64,000 nucleotides of DNA, from positions 62,001-126,000 of the forward strand of contig VXMB01000014.1 of assembly GCA_009841265.1 (NCBI GenBank), given 5' to 3'. Position numbers and translations under genes: made by a program. The DNA is from Gemmatimonadota bacterium (GTDB lineage: Bacteria > JAAXHH01). Positions 16,817 through 24,178 of the stretch are shown in pieces (position 1 is the first letter of the stretch; each line of letters starts with the position of its first letter). The notes beneath the pieces were generated by a model. It worked only from the letters and a program-made list of their open reading frames with translations, did no database searches and was not told the DNA's origin.

Positions 16817-17359
16817 ACAACACCCCCTGCGATAGAGCAGCTTATCCCTTTAGTGGCATCGAGCGCGGTGACGTCGAGCGCGGTGACGTCGAGCGCAGTG
16901 GCGTCGAGCCCGGGATTAATGTCGATAAGCTGGCCGCCGGACCGGAGCGTTACCGGGTCGGCTTTCGCCGGCAGGGGCGTTATGCTTACGGGTGAGGAAG
17001 GGTTGGCACCCGCATCTTTCGAACCGTTCCACCGAAGGGGCGTTTATGCGCGTATTCCCGACGATCTGCCGTCAAGCGTTTGCAGTGATATCCGCTTAAG
17101 AAAGTTCCTTCGCCTTCCGGCGCCGGGAAAGTGCGTGCATAATTCATCACAGTAAAATCTGAAGTTGAACTGATTCTGATTCCACCTGTTCGCCAGGAAC
17201 GGTGTCGGTCATGCGCTTTGCTTGTGAAATCCGTGTTCCAATGCGCCCGTTCTTCCTCCCGAGCGCCCCCATCCTGCTTATCGAGTTACCCAATCAGGTC
17301 TTACATTATATAGCTACCGGTGCATCATCCGGGTTGTCGTTCTTCGAACTGCGACGCGG
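16817..17359. other. Gene-free region between ccmF and rny
   Basis: No credible coding frame is present in these 543 bases. It holds the 15-bp tandem repeat listed separately and a hairpin at 16982-17015 (ATGC-TTA-CGGGTG...CACCCGCAT) with a 12-base loop. No clear terminator or promoter was found. Leader of the rny transcript is the simplest reading. A small RNA is possible, but no known family signature was recognised. Confidence 0.5.
16856..16915. repeat. 15-bp tandem repeat in the rny leader
   Basis: Three to four head-to-tail copies of a 15-base unit GAGCGCGGTGACGTC (variants GAGCGCAGTGGCGTC and a partial GAGCCCGGG) lie 40-100 bp upstream of the rny start. The unit keeps a fixed period, unlike the looser repeats elsewhere in the window. 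A polymerase-slippage origin is likely. Confidence 0.7.
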
Positions 17360-19327
17360 CTATGCGGGCCGTTCGCGTGTGCCTGGTTTACGTCCGAATC
17401 GATCCGGCAGGAAGAGGATGATCGTCCCCAGCATGAGCAGCGCCGTACCGATCCATACCCAGTTAACTAATGGATTAATGTAGACCTTAAATGTAGCTAC
17501 GTCAAGCGTTTCGTTCAGTTCCGCCAGGACTACGTACAGGTCCTCATTCACCGTCGACCAGATGGAAACTTCCGAAGTCACCTGGTCCTGTATGGGGTAG
17601 AGACGCTTCTCCGGGGCCATCATCACGACGGGCTCGCCGTCCACGGAAAGGCGGAGCATGCCGGCGTAGGACACGTACTCGCCCATGTTGGTCTCGGTGA
17701 GGGAATCGAAGTCCAGCGTGTAGTTCTTGATCTGGAACGACTCGCCCTCCCGGACTGCGAAATTCTCCTCCCGGTCGAACGCCTTTCCCGTGAAGCCCAC
17801 GAAGAGGAGCACGATGGCGATGTGGACGACGTAACCGCCGTACCGGCGCTTGTAGCTCATGACCAGGCGGTAGAACGCCGCGGGCCAGGATTCTTCGTTC
17901 GTCGATCGGCGTGCGCGGGCACCGCGGTAGAACTCCAGACCGATGGCGCCGACCACGAAGGCGCACATGCTGAAGGAAAGCACGGCGTAGACGTGCCGGA
18001 TGCCGAAGGCGAGCAGGATGGCGGCCGCGGCGAGGAAGCAGGCTATGGGAATGGAGAAATGCCGCTTCAGGCTCTGCACGGACGTCTTTCGCCAGGCGAA
18101 GAGCGGACCCGCGCCCGTGAGGAAGAGCAGGAAAATGCCCAGGGGCACGTTGATCTGGTTGAAGTACGGCGCGCTCACCGTGATCTTCTCCCCGCTGACC
18201 GCCTCGGAAAGCACGGGGAATATGGTGCCCCACAGGATGGCGAAGCACACGCCGACGAGAGCCAGGTTGTTCAGCAGGAAGCTGCTTTCCCGCGAAACGA
18301 AGGAGTCGAGTTCGCTGCGTGCCTTCAGGGCGTTGCGCCGGCTGATCAGGAGTCCGAAGGACAACACCATCGAGACGATGACGAAACCCAGGAACATGGG
18401 GCCGATGCCCGAAGTGGTGAAGGAATGGACCGATGAGACGACCCCGCTCCGCGTGAGAAAGGTGCCGAAGTAGACCAGGCCGAAGGTCAGGATGATCAGG
18501 ATGAAGTTCCAGATCTTCAGCATGCCCTTCTTCTCCTGGATCATCACGGAATGGAGAAAGGCCGTGATGGTCAGCCAGGGCATGAGCGCCGCGTTCTCCA
18601 CGGGGTCCCAGGCCCAGTAACCGCCCCATCCCAGCTCGACGTAGGCCCACCGGCCACCCAGCATCAGACCGAAACCGAGAAAGAACCAGGCGTAGAGGGT
18701 CCATCTGCGGATCGTCCGGATCCACGTGTCGCCCAGTTCCCCCGTGATCAGCGCGGCAATGGCGAAGGCGAAGGGGACCACGGTCCCCACGTAGCCCTGG
18801 TAGAGGATGGGCGGGTGGATGATCATGAGCGGCATCTGCAGTACCGGGTTCAGGCCGCGGCCCTCGGCGGGCACGAAGGGCAGCAGTTCGAAGGGATCGG
18901 CCATGAAGACGAGCAGGGCGATGAAGAACAGGACCACTGACATCATCACCGCGTGGACGTAGGGGATCAGCGTCTGGTTCCGGTCCCGGTTCGTCAGGTG
19001 CACCACCAGCGCGAAGAGGGCCAGGGTCCATACCCACAGGAGCAGGGAGCCCTTCTGCCCGGCCCACATCGCGGTGACGCGGTAGAACTCAGGCAGGGTG
19101 CTGCTGGTGTAGGAGGCGACGTACTCCACCTGGAAGTTGCCCGTGTACAGGTGGTATATCAGCACGATGGACGACAGGGTCAGCAGGCCGAAGGTGGCGA
19201 GGACGCCGTGGGCTCCGCTGGCGATCATCTGCGGGTTCCGCGCCCGGGCGCCGACCACGCTGGTTACGCCGCCGTAGGCTGCCGTCATGAAGGCGAGCAG
19301 GAGGCTGAAGTATCCGATATCGTTCAT
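17360..19327 (-). CDS. ccmF: Cytochrome c biogenesis haem-lyase subunit CcmF-like
   Basis: A 655-residue polytopic membrane protein, the usual CcmF length, with about 15 hydrophobic segments. The tryptophan-rich haem-handling WWD motif reads [19 protein letters not shown]. The segment [29 protein letters not shown] is typical of CcmF/NrfE. It should attach haem to apocytochrome c in the System I pathway. No other ccm gene is in the window, so the rest of the system must be elsewhere. Its ATG overlaps the rpiA stop as ATGA, an odd pairing of a haem-lyase with a pentose phosphate enzyme. Confidence 0.9.
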   Translation of the reverse strand: MNDIGYFSLLLAFMTAAYGGVTSVVGARARNPQMIASGAHGVLATFGLLTLSSIVLIYHLYTGNFQVEYVASYTSSTLPEFYRVTAMWAGQKGSLLLWVWTLALFALVVHLTNRDRNQTLIPYVHAVMMSVVLFFIALLVFMADPFELLPFVPAEGRGLNPVLQMPLMIIHPPILYQGYVGTVVPFAFAIAALITGELGDTWIRTIRRWTLYAWFFLGFGLMLGGRWAYVELGWGGYWAWDPVENAALMPWLTITAFLHSVMIQEKKGMLKIWNFILIILTFGLVYFGTFLTRSGVVSSVHSFTTSGIGPMFLGFVIVSMVLSFGLLISRRNALKARSELDSFVSRESSFLLNNLALVGVCFAILWGTIFPVLSEAVSGEKITVSAPYFNQINVPLGIFLLFLTGAGPLFAWRKTSVQSLKRHFSIPIACFLAAAAILLAFGIRHVYAVLSFSMCAFVVGAIGLEFYRGARARRSTNEESWPAAFYRLVMSYKRRYGGYVVHIAIVLLFVGFTGKAFDREENFAVREGESFQIKNYTLDFDSLTETNMGEYVSYAGMLRLSVDGEPVVMMAPEKRLYPIQDQVTSEVSIWSTVNEDLYVVLAELNETLDVATFKVYINPLVNWVWIGTALLMLGTIILFLPDRFGRKPGTRERPA

Positions 19328-20046
19328 TTACGGACTCGTGTTCTTCTTTCCACTTCGATGTTTCCTTCGCCGGTTATCCTCCCGACAAGGACCTCGGTCG
19401 CCAGTCCGACGAAGAGGCCGTTCTCCAGGATGCCGGGTACGTTGTTGAGCACGCGCTCCATCTCACCGGAGTCGTCGATCCCGTCGAAACGGGCGTCCAC
19501 CACCATGTTCCCCTGGTCCGTAATGACCGGACCATCCTTGTGGGCCGCCATCCGAAGCACGGGTTCTGCGCCCAGCGTTTCGACCGCGCGCATGACGGGC
19601 TGGACGGCCATGGGCAGGACTTCCAGCGGCACGGGGCTTTGCGTGCCAAGCCGTTCGACCAGTTTCGATTCGTCCACGATGACGATGAACCGCTCGGCCA
19701 TGCCGTCCACGATCTTCTCGCGCAGGTGGGCGGCGCCCCGGCCCTTGATCAGGTTCATCGCGGGATCGACCTCGTCCGCGCCGTCCACAGCGATGTCGAC
19801 CCGGTCCACGTCGTCCAGCGTGCCCGTCGGAATGCCGTTCCCGCGGGCCAGCACCGACGCGTCGAAGGACGTGGGTATGCCGACGATATCCAGCTGCTCC
19901 TCGCGCACGCGCCGTCCCAGTTCCTCGATCATGAACTCCGCCGTCGATCCGGTGCCCAGTCCGACCACGTCGCCCGGGCCGACCATACGGGCGGCTTCGA
20001 TACCGACGGTCCTCTTCATGTCTCGGGTCAGGTTTTCGGATGACAT
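19324..20046 (-). CDS. rpiA: Ribose-5-phosphate isomerase A
   Basis: A 240-residue RpiA that interconverts ribose 5-phosphate and ribulose 5-phosphate. Motifs: [16 protein letters not shown] (phosphate loop, about residues 30-45), [11 protein letters not shown] with catalytic acidic residues, [15 protein letters not shown] with the catalytic Lys, and [12 protein letters not shown]. The product is the substrate of RibB encoded 12 kb away. The stop overlaps the start of ccmF, so the two are translationally coupled although functionally unrelated. Confidence 0.94.
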   Translation of the reverse strand: MSSENLTRDMKRTVGIEAARMVGPGDVVGLGTGSTAEFMIEELGRRVREEQLDIVGIPTSFDASVLARGNGIPTGTLDDVDRVDIAVDGADEVDPAMNLIKGRGAAHLREKIVDGMAERFIVIVDESKLVERLGTQSPVPLEVLPMAVQPVMRAVETLGAEPVLRMAAHKDGPVITDQGNMVVDARFDGIDDSGEMERVLNNVPGILENGLFVGLATEVLVGRITGEGNIEVERRTRVRK

Positions 20047-20288
20047 GTACTGGTTTCCGGGTCTCGATCCGGCTATATGACAGCGTCCAAAGATAAGCCG
20101 GATTGCCCGTTCAAGTCAACTGATTCCGGTTCCTTAAGCGCACGTATCCGGAAGTTTGCGCGTATGGCAGAAAGGGATGGCCGGCGTAAGATCGGGCCGT
20201 GGGCCGGAGATGCGGGCCGGCGGCGCGAACCGGCCCGGCAGAAGTATGGAGCCGCCGGCGTGTCGTGAGTCGTGGGACGGCCCGTGCT

Positions 20289-20885
20289 TCAGCGGGAACT
20301 GCGGCGGAAGGTCATCTGGTTTCCGCTGGGAAAGAAGATGGTCAGGAGATCATCCTCTATCGTGATGGTGCACGGTTCGGCGGGCGCGTCTTCGGCATCC
20401 GCCGGCCTCACCCTCATCGAAAGCTCGCTGGCCTCGAAACCGTCGACGGCGTGGCCGCCGGAGAGGTTGTACAGGTGGCGGAAAGTCAGCTTGTCCCCTT
20501 CCAGCGTGTAGGTGCCGCCCTCGCCGGATCCCCTCCGCGGGCCCTCGTCGGTCACGATGAAGAAGAGGACCGACCAGTCTTTTTCGGTGAAGGCGATCAG
20601 GCCGGTCACCTCGTGGACCGGTCCGGATTTGAGCCGGTACGATTCCGGTTTCCAGGCGCCCCGGATATCGAGCGACCCGGCCTCGGACTGCGGGCTGGCG
20701 GCCGCGTCGTCGATCGTGCTCGCGTCGTCGATCGTGCTCGCGGCCGTCGAAGCCGGGCTGGCGTCCGCAGCGGCGGCGCCCGGAAAGGCGGCACTCAGCA
20801 TGACGGTGCCCAGTATGACGGCGCTCAGCATGACGGCGCCCGGTACCAGAAATACGGTCAGGATGAAAGTTGTTTTCCAGCGCAT
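20289..20885 (-). CDS. Secreted lipocalin-like domain protein
   Basis: A 198-residue protein with an N-terminal hydrophobic export signal (residues about 5-40, ending AAAADA). A linker holds a duplicated STIDDA unit. The C-terminal 130 residues read as a small beta-barrel: IRGAWKPESYRL, GLIAFTEKDWSVLFFIV, GGTYTLEGDKLTFRHLYN and LLTIFFPSGNQMTFRR. That is the pattern of the lipocalin-like domain found in secreted proteins of unknown role. No catalytic residues are apparent. It is 8 bp upstream of the dehydrogenase's stop side on the same strand, but the dehydrogenase comes first in transcription. Function unknown. Confidence 0.65.
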   Translation of the reverse strand: MRWKTTFILTVFLVPGAVMLSAVILGTVMLSAAFPGAAAADASPASTAASTIDDASTIDDAAASPQSEAGSLDIRGAWKPESYRLKSGPVHEVTGLIAFTEKDWSVLFFIVTDEGPRRGSGEGGTYTLEGDKLTFRHLYNLSGGHAVDGFEASELSMRVRPADAEDAPAEPCTITIEDDLLTIFFPSGNQMTFRRSSR

Positions 20886-20892
20886 GTTTTCC

Positions 20893-21780
20893 TCACGGTT
20901 TTCCGGCCGGGTCGACGCCCGCCCGCTTCAGGTAATCTCCGATGTATTCGAGGAGGTCGGCCTGGGCGTTCCCCCGGTCCTGGAAACGCCTCAGGAGGTC
21001 CTCGACCATCGGGGCGATTTCCAACGGGACGTCAAGTGACCTCCCGAGCTCGACGCCCAGGTGCATGTCCTTCACCCCCAGGTCGACGGCGGAATACAGT
21101 GACTGGTCGTCCAGGAAACGGGTCAGGCACCGCTCCATCATCCGGCTCTGGCCCATGCTCGGCCGGATGGCGTCGATCAACTTACGCGGATCGATGCCCG
21201 CCCGCGCGCCTATGGCCATCCCTTCGCAGGCGCCGATGAAATTGATGAACATCATGAGATTGTTCACCAGCTTGGTCGCGACGCCGCTGCCGGTATCCCC
21301 CATGCGGACGACCGTTTCGCCCACGGCGCGCAAGAGGGGTTCGTACCGGTCGAACACCGCCTGCGGGCCGCCGACGAACACAGTCAGGGTCGCGTCCCTG
21401 GCGCCGAATACCCCGCCGCTGACAGGCGCGTCGAGCACGTCGATTCCCCGTGCCGCGCCTTCCCGGGTGATGCGCCGGATGAGTTCCGGTTCGCCGGTGC
21501 TCGTGTCGATAAAGACCGTATCGCTGGCAAGCCCTTCGAACACGCCGTCCTCGCCCAGGACGACCTTTTCCACCGCGGCGGGACCGGGGAGCGAGGTAAG
21601 GACCGCGTCGGCGTCCGAGGCCGCCTCGCGGGGAGACGAAGCCCAGGAAGCCCCGGCGTCCAGCAGGTTATCGGCCTTTTCCTGTTCAAGGTCGTGGACG
21701 CGCAGGGCGTGTCCGGCGCGCAGGAGGCTGGCAGCCATGGGGTTGCCCATGTTGCCCAGCCCGATGAATCCTACTTTCAT
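20893..21780 (-). CDS. NAD(P)-dependent beta-hydroxyacid dehydrogenase (3-hydroxyisobutyrate dehydrogenase family)
   Basis: A 295-residue protein of normal family length. The NAD(P) fold starts FIGLGNMGNPMAASLLRAG, with the GxGxxG nucleotide loop at residues 7-12. The substrate loop DAPVSGGVFGARDATLTVFVGG and the catalytic-Lys helix ATKLVNNLMMF (Lys near 169) are intact. Members reduce or oxidise 3-hydroxyisobutyrate, tartronate semialdehyde or similar short acids. It is transcribed just after a cupin gene (8-bp gap), part of a small group that may degrade an unidentified organic acid. Confidence 0.88.
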   Translation of the reverse strand: MKVGFIGLGNMGNPMAASLLRAGHALRVHDLEQEKADNLLDAGASWASSPREAASDADAVLTSLPGPAAVEKVVLGEDGVFEGLASDTVFIDTSTGEPELIRRITREGAARGIDVLDAPVSGGVFGARDATLTVFVGGPQAVFDRYEPLLRAVGETVVRMGDTGSGVATKLVNNLMMFINFIGACEGMAIGARAGIDPRKLIDAIRPSMGQSRMMERCLTRFLDDQSLYSAVDLGVKDMHLGVELGRSLDVPLEIAPMVEDLLRRFQDRGNAQADLLEYIGDYLKRAGVDPAGKP

Positions 21781-21788
21781 GGGCTGTC

Positions 21789-22175
21789 CTAACGCGTTTC
21801 GTCGATGGTCGGGAAGTCACCCGGTATGGTGATCTCGATGACTTCGAAATCGTCGGAGTATTCCATCAACTCATGTGCGACGCCGGGCGCCTGGTACCAC
21901 GCGTCGCCCGCGGTCACCTCGATCTCGCCCACGTCCGCCAGTTCGATGCGCGCCCAGCCCTTGAGCAGGTAGTTCATCTGGAACTCGAGTTCGTGGGAAT
22001 GATAGCCGATGGGGCCGTCGCAGGACTGGGCGGCCCGGATGACGTGGGCCATCACCCGGCCTTCGGTGGCGGACTTCATGCCCAGATCACGGTACACGAA
22101 ATAGGGCCGCAGGCCCTTGACCCAGTCCGCGCCGTCCGCGTGTGCCGCGAAGGACTTGGAAGTGTTCTCAGCCAT
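21789..22175 (-). CDS. Single-domain cupin protein
   Basis: A 128-residue cupin with a strong AAGGAG ribosome site in front of ATG 22175. The two metal-binding boxes are visible: GYHSHELEFQMNYLLKGWARIE gives His, His, Glu of motif 1 and GDAWYQAPGVAHELMEYS supplies the His of motif 2. Small cupins act as isomerases, dioxygenases or ligand sensors. The gene lies between the SDR and beta-hydroxyacid dehydrogenase genes and is likely in the same transcript. No specific substrate can be given. Confidence 0.85.
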   Translation of the reverse strand: MAENTSKSFAAHADGADWVKGLRPYFVYRDLGMKSATEGRVMAHVIRAAQSCDGPIGYHSHELEFQMNYLLKGWARIELADVGEIEVTAGDAWYQAPGVAHELMEYSDDFEVIEITIPGDFPTIDETR

Positions 22176-22278
22176 GGTGGTTCTCCTTTTTATTGGAAAC
22201 GACAGCTATTGACGACAGAGAAGCGCGACAGTTTGACAGAGGCGGGCGACAGACGTCGGGATTCTGTCCCAAACGTCG

Positions 22279-22332
22279 TCAGGGCGTGCCCCGCCGCTCA
22301 CCCAGACGGTATCAGGGCGTGCCCCGCCGCTC
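22279..22332. repeat. 21-bp direct duplication covering the SDR gene's 3' end
   Basis: The sequence TCAGGGCGTGCCCCGCCGCTC occurs at 22279-22299 and again at 22312-22332, where it holds the stop codon and last codons of the SDR gene. The 33-bp period and exact identity suggest a recent tandem duplication of the gene end. Confidence 0.8.
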
Positions 22333-23100
22333 GCCGCCATCCATGTAGACGGCGGTACCGAAGACATAGGAACAGGGCTCGGACGCGAGAAAAGTCGCCA
22401 CGGCGGCGATCTCCTCCGGTTCCGCGATGCGGCCGGCGGGAAGCCGCTCGCCGGCTTCGCGAAGCAGGTCCTCGACGCCGCGGCCCTGTCGGTCGGCCTC
22501 CACCTGCTGCAGGTCCCGGGCTCGCTGGGTGTTCGTCATGCCGGGACAAATGGCATTGACCAGGATGCCGTCGCCGGATACCGCGTCCGTCAGGGCCCGT
22601 GTACAGTTGAGGACGGAGATGTTGGCCAGGCTCAAGGGAATGTTGCCGCGTCCGGGGCTCGTTCCCGCGCTGCCGGCGATATGGACGATGCGCCCCCACC
22701 GGTTCTCCTGCATGTACGGGATCACCAGCTGCGCCATCCTCAGGTATCCGTGGGCCTTGAGCACCATCCCCTCGTCGATCTGTTCCGTGGGAAGTTCCAG
22801 GATGTCGCCTCCCCGGGCCGCCCCGGCGCAGTTGACGAGGATGTCGATACCACCGAAGGCGTCGGCGGTTTCAAGGACCACCCTGCGGCAGTCGTCCAGC
22901 GAGGTCAGGTCGGCGGTGACCGCGTGTCCTTCTCCGCCCGCCGCTTCGATTTCCCGGATCACCTCGTCCAGCAGGTCCCGGTTTCGGGCCGTGACGCACA
23001 CGCGCGCGCCTTCCCGGGCCAGGGCCAGCGTGCAGCAACGCCCGATGCCCCGGCTGGCGCCGGTGACGATTGCTCTTTTACCACGGATTTTCAGGTCCAT
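22312..23100 (-). CDS. Short-chain dehydrogenase/reductase
   Basis: A 262-residue classical SDR. The cofactor loop is VTGASRGIGRC (TGxxxGxG, residues about 13-20), followed by NCAGAARGGD. The catalytic Ser lies in HIAGSAGT, but the usual YxxxK is replaced: after it comes NIPLSLANISVLNCTRAL, where no Tyr-x-x-x-Lys is present. This suggests altered or lost oxidoreductase chemistry, as seen in some SDR family members. The C-terminus FGTAVYMDGGERRG fits the family. It is followed on the same strand by the cupin and dehydrogenase genes. Substrate unknown. Confidence 0.82.
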   Translation of the reverse strand: MDLKIRGKRAIVTGASRGIGRCCTLALAREGARVCVTARNRDLLDEVIREIEAAGGEGHAVTADLTSLDDCRRVVLETADAFGGIDILVNCAGAARGGDILELPTEQIDEGMVLKAHGYLRMAQLVIPYMQENRWGRIVHIAGSAGTSPGRGNIPLSLANISVLNCTRALTDAVSGDGILVNAICPGMTNTQRARDLQQVEADRQGRGVEDLLREAGERLPAGRIAEPEEIAAVATFLASEPCSYVFGTAVYMDGGERRGTP

Positions 23101-23161
23101 GACTTCCGTTTCCGAACTGATCGAGTTGCCGCCGCCCGCGGTTCGGCCGGCGGCGGATCGA

Positions 23162-24145
23162 TCACAACCCCAGCAGGTGAACGGCGTTCCCTCCCAGGAT
23201 AGCGGTGCGGTCTTCTTCGGACAGTTCCATCGCGTTGATGCTCTCGATCATCTTCGGCATGCTGCCGATCTGGTGGGGATAGTCGCTCCCGGCCAGGATA
23301 CGATCGGCGCCGGCGAAACCCAGGGCGAAATGCAGCGCGTCCACGTCGAAATTGACCGTGTCGTAGTAGAATTGGTTCTTCAGGTAGACCGTGGGATGGT
23401 GTTCCAGGTTGGCGCGGCACTGCGGAAAGGCCTCGTAGCACCGGTCGAAGCGCTCGGCCAGGTAGGGTACGGCGCCGCCCAGGTGGCCCAGCACCCAGCG
23501 AATGTTCGGAAAGCGCTCCACCACGCCGCTGAAGAGCAGGCTGGCCGTGGCCAGGGTCGTATCCATGAGAAACCCCACCGCGGGCATGAGCATGTAGTCC
23601 TTCATGGCCTCCACGCCCAGGGGGAAGGTGGGATGGATGAAGACGGCCATTTCACGATCGTCCGCGATCTCGTACATGGGCCAGAAGCAAGGATCGCTGA
23701 GCGCCACGCCGTTGGCGTTGCTGTACACGCACGCCCCTTTGAGGCCCAGCGAACCGACGGCCCGCTCCAGTTCGGCGGCGCAGGCCTCCGGCTTGTTCAG
23801 CGGCAGCGTGGTCAGGGCCGGCAGGCGGTCCGGATGCGCCTGTTGTATCTCGGCGAATAGATCGTTGACCTTGCTGCTGAGTTCGGCGGACCGGTCCGGC
23901 GTCTCGATGAGCGTGCCCGGCGCCGTGAAGGTGATGACGTGCGTGTCGACGCCGGCCTCGTCCATGACCTCCAGGCGCACGTCCATGAGCCGGTGGCCGG
24001 GCACCAGGATGTTGTAGTCGCCGGGAGAGTGCAGGACCGGGTTGCCGTCTTCGTCGTCGGTCACCGTGTACGCGCTGGGTCCCTTCCGGATCTCCTCGAC
24101 GTACCGGGGCGGATAGACGTGGTTGTGAAAATCGACGATGGGCAT
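23162..24145 (-). CDS. ACMSD-like amidohydrolase
   Basis: A 327-residue metal-dependent hydrolase of the aminocarboxymuconate-semialdehyde decarboxylase group. The N-terminal metal motif is VDFHNHVYPPRY (HxH, residues 6-8). Further ligands are in FIHPTFPLG, RWVLGHLGGAVPYLAERFDR and ILAGSDYPHQIG, the last with the conserved Asp. Such enzymes decarboxylate or hydrolyse ring-cleavage products and related acids. With the SDR, cupin and beta-hydroxyacid dehydrogenase genes downstream it forms a possible catabolic unit. Confidence 0.87.
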   Translation of the reverse strand: MPIVDFHNHVYPPRYVEEIRKGPSAYTVTDDEDGNPVLHSPGDYNILVPGHRLMDVRLEVMDEAGVDTHVITFTAPGTLIETPDRSAELSSKVNDLFAEIQQAHPDRLPALTTLPLNKPEACAAELERAVGSLGLKGACVYSNANGVALSDPCFWPMYEIADDREMAVFIHPTFPLGVEAMKDYMLMPAVGFLMDTTLATASLLFSGVVERFPNIRWVLGHLGGAVPYLAERFDRCYEAFPQCRANLEHHPTVYLKNQFYYDTVNFDVDALHFALGFAGADRILAGSDYPHQIGSMPKMIESINAMELSEEDRTAILGGNAVHLLGL

Positions 24146-24178
24146 GGGGTGGGCCTGTCCTCTCCGCTCGCTTGCGTG

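Noticed and set aside
16817..17359. 6S RNA between ccmF and rny
   Set aside because: 6S RNA is often near such genes, but I could not find its closing stem and central bubble; only a simple hairpin is visible.
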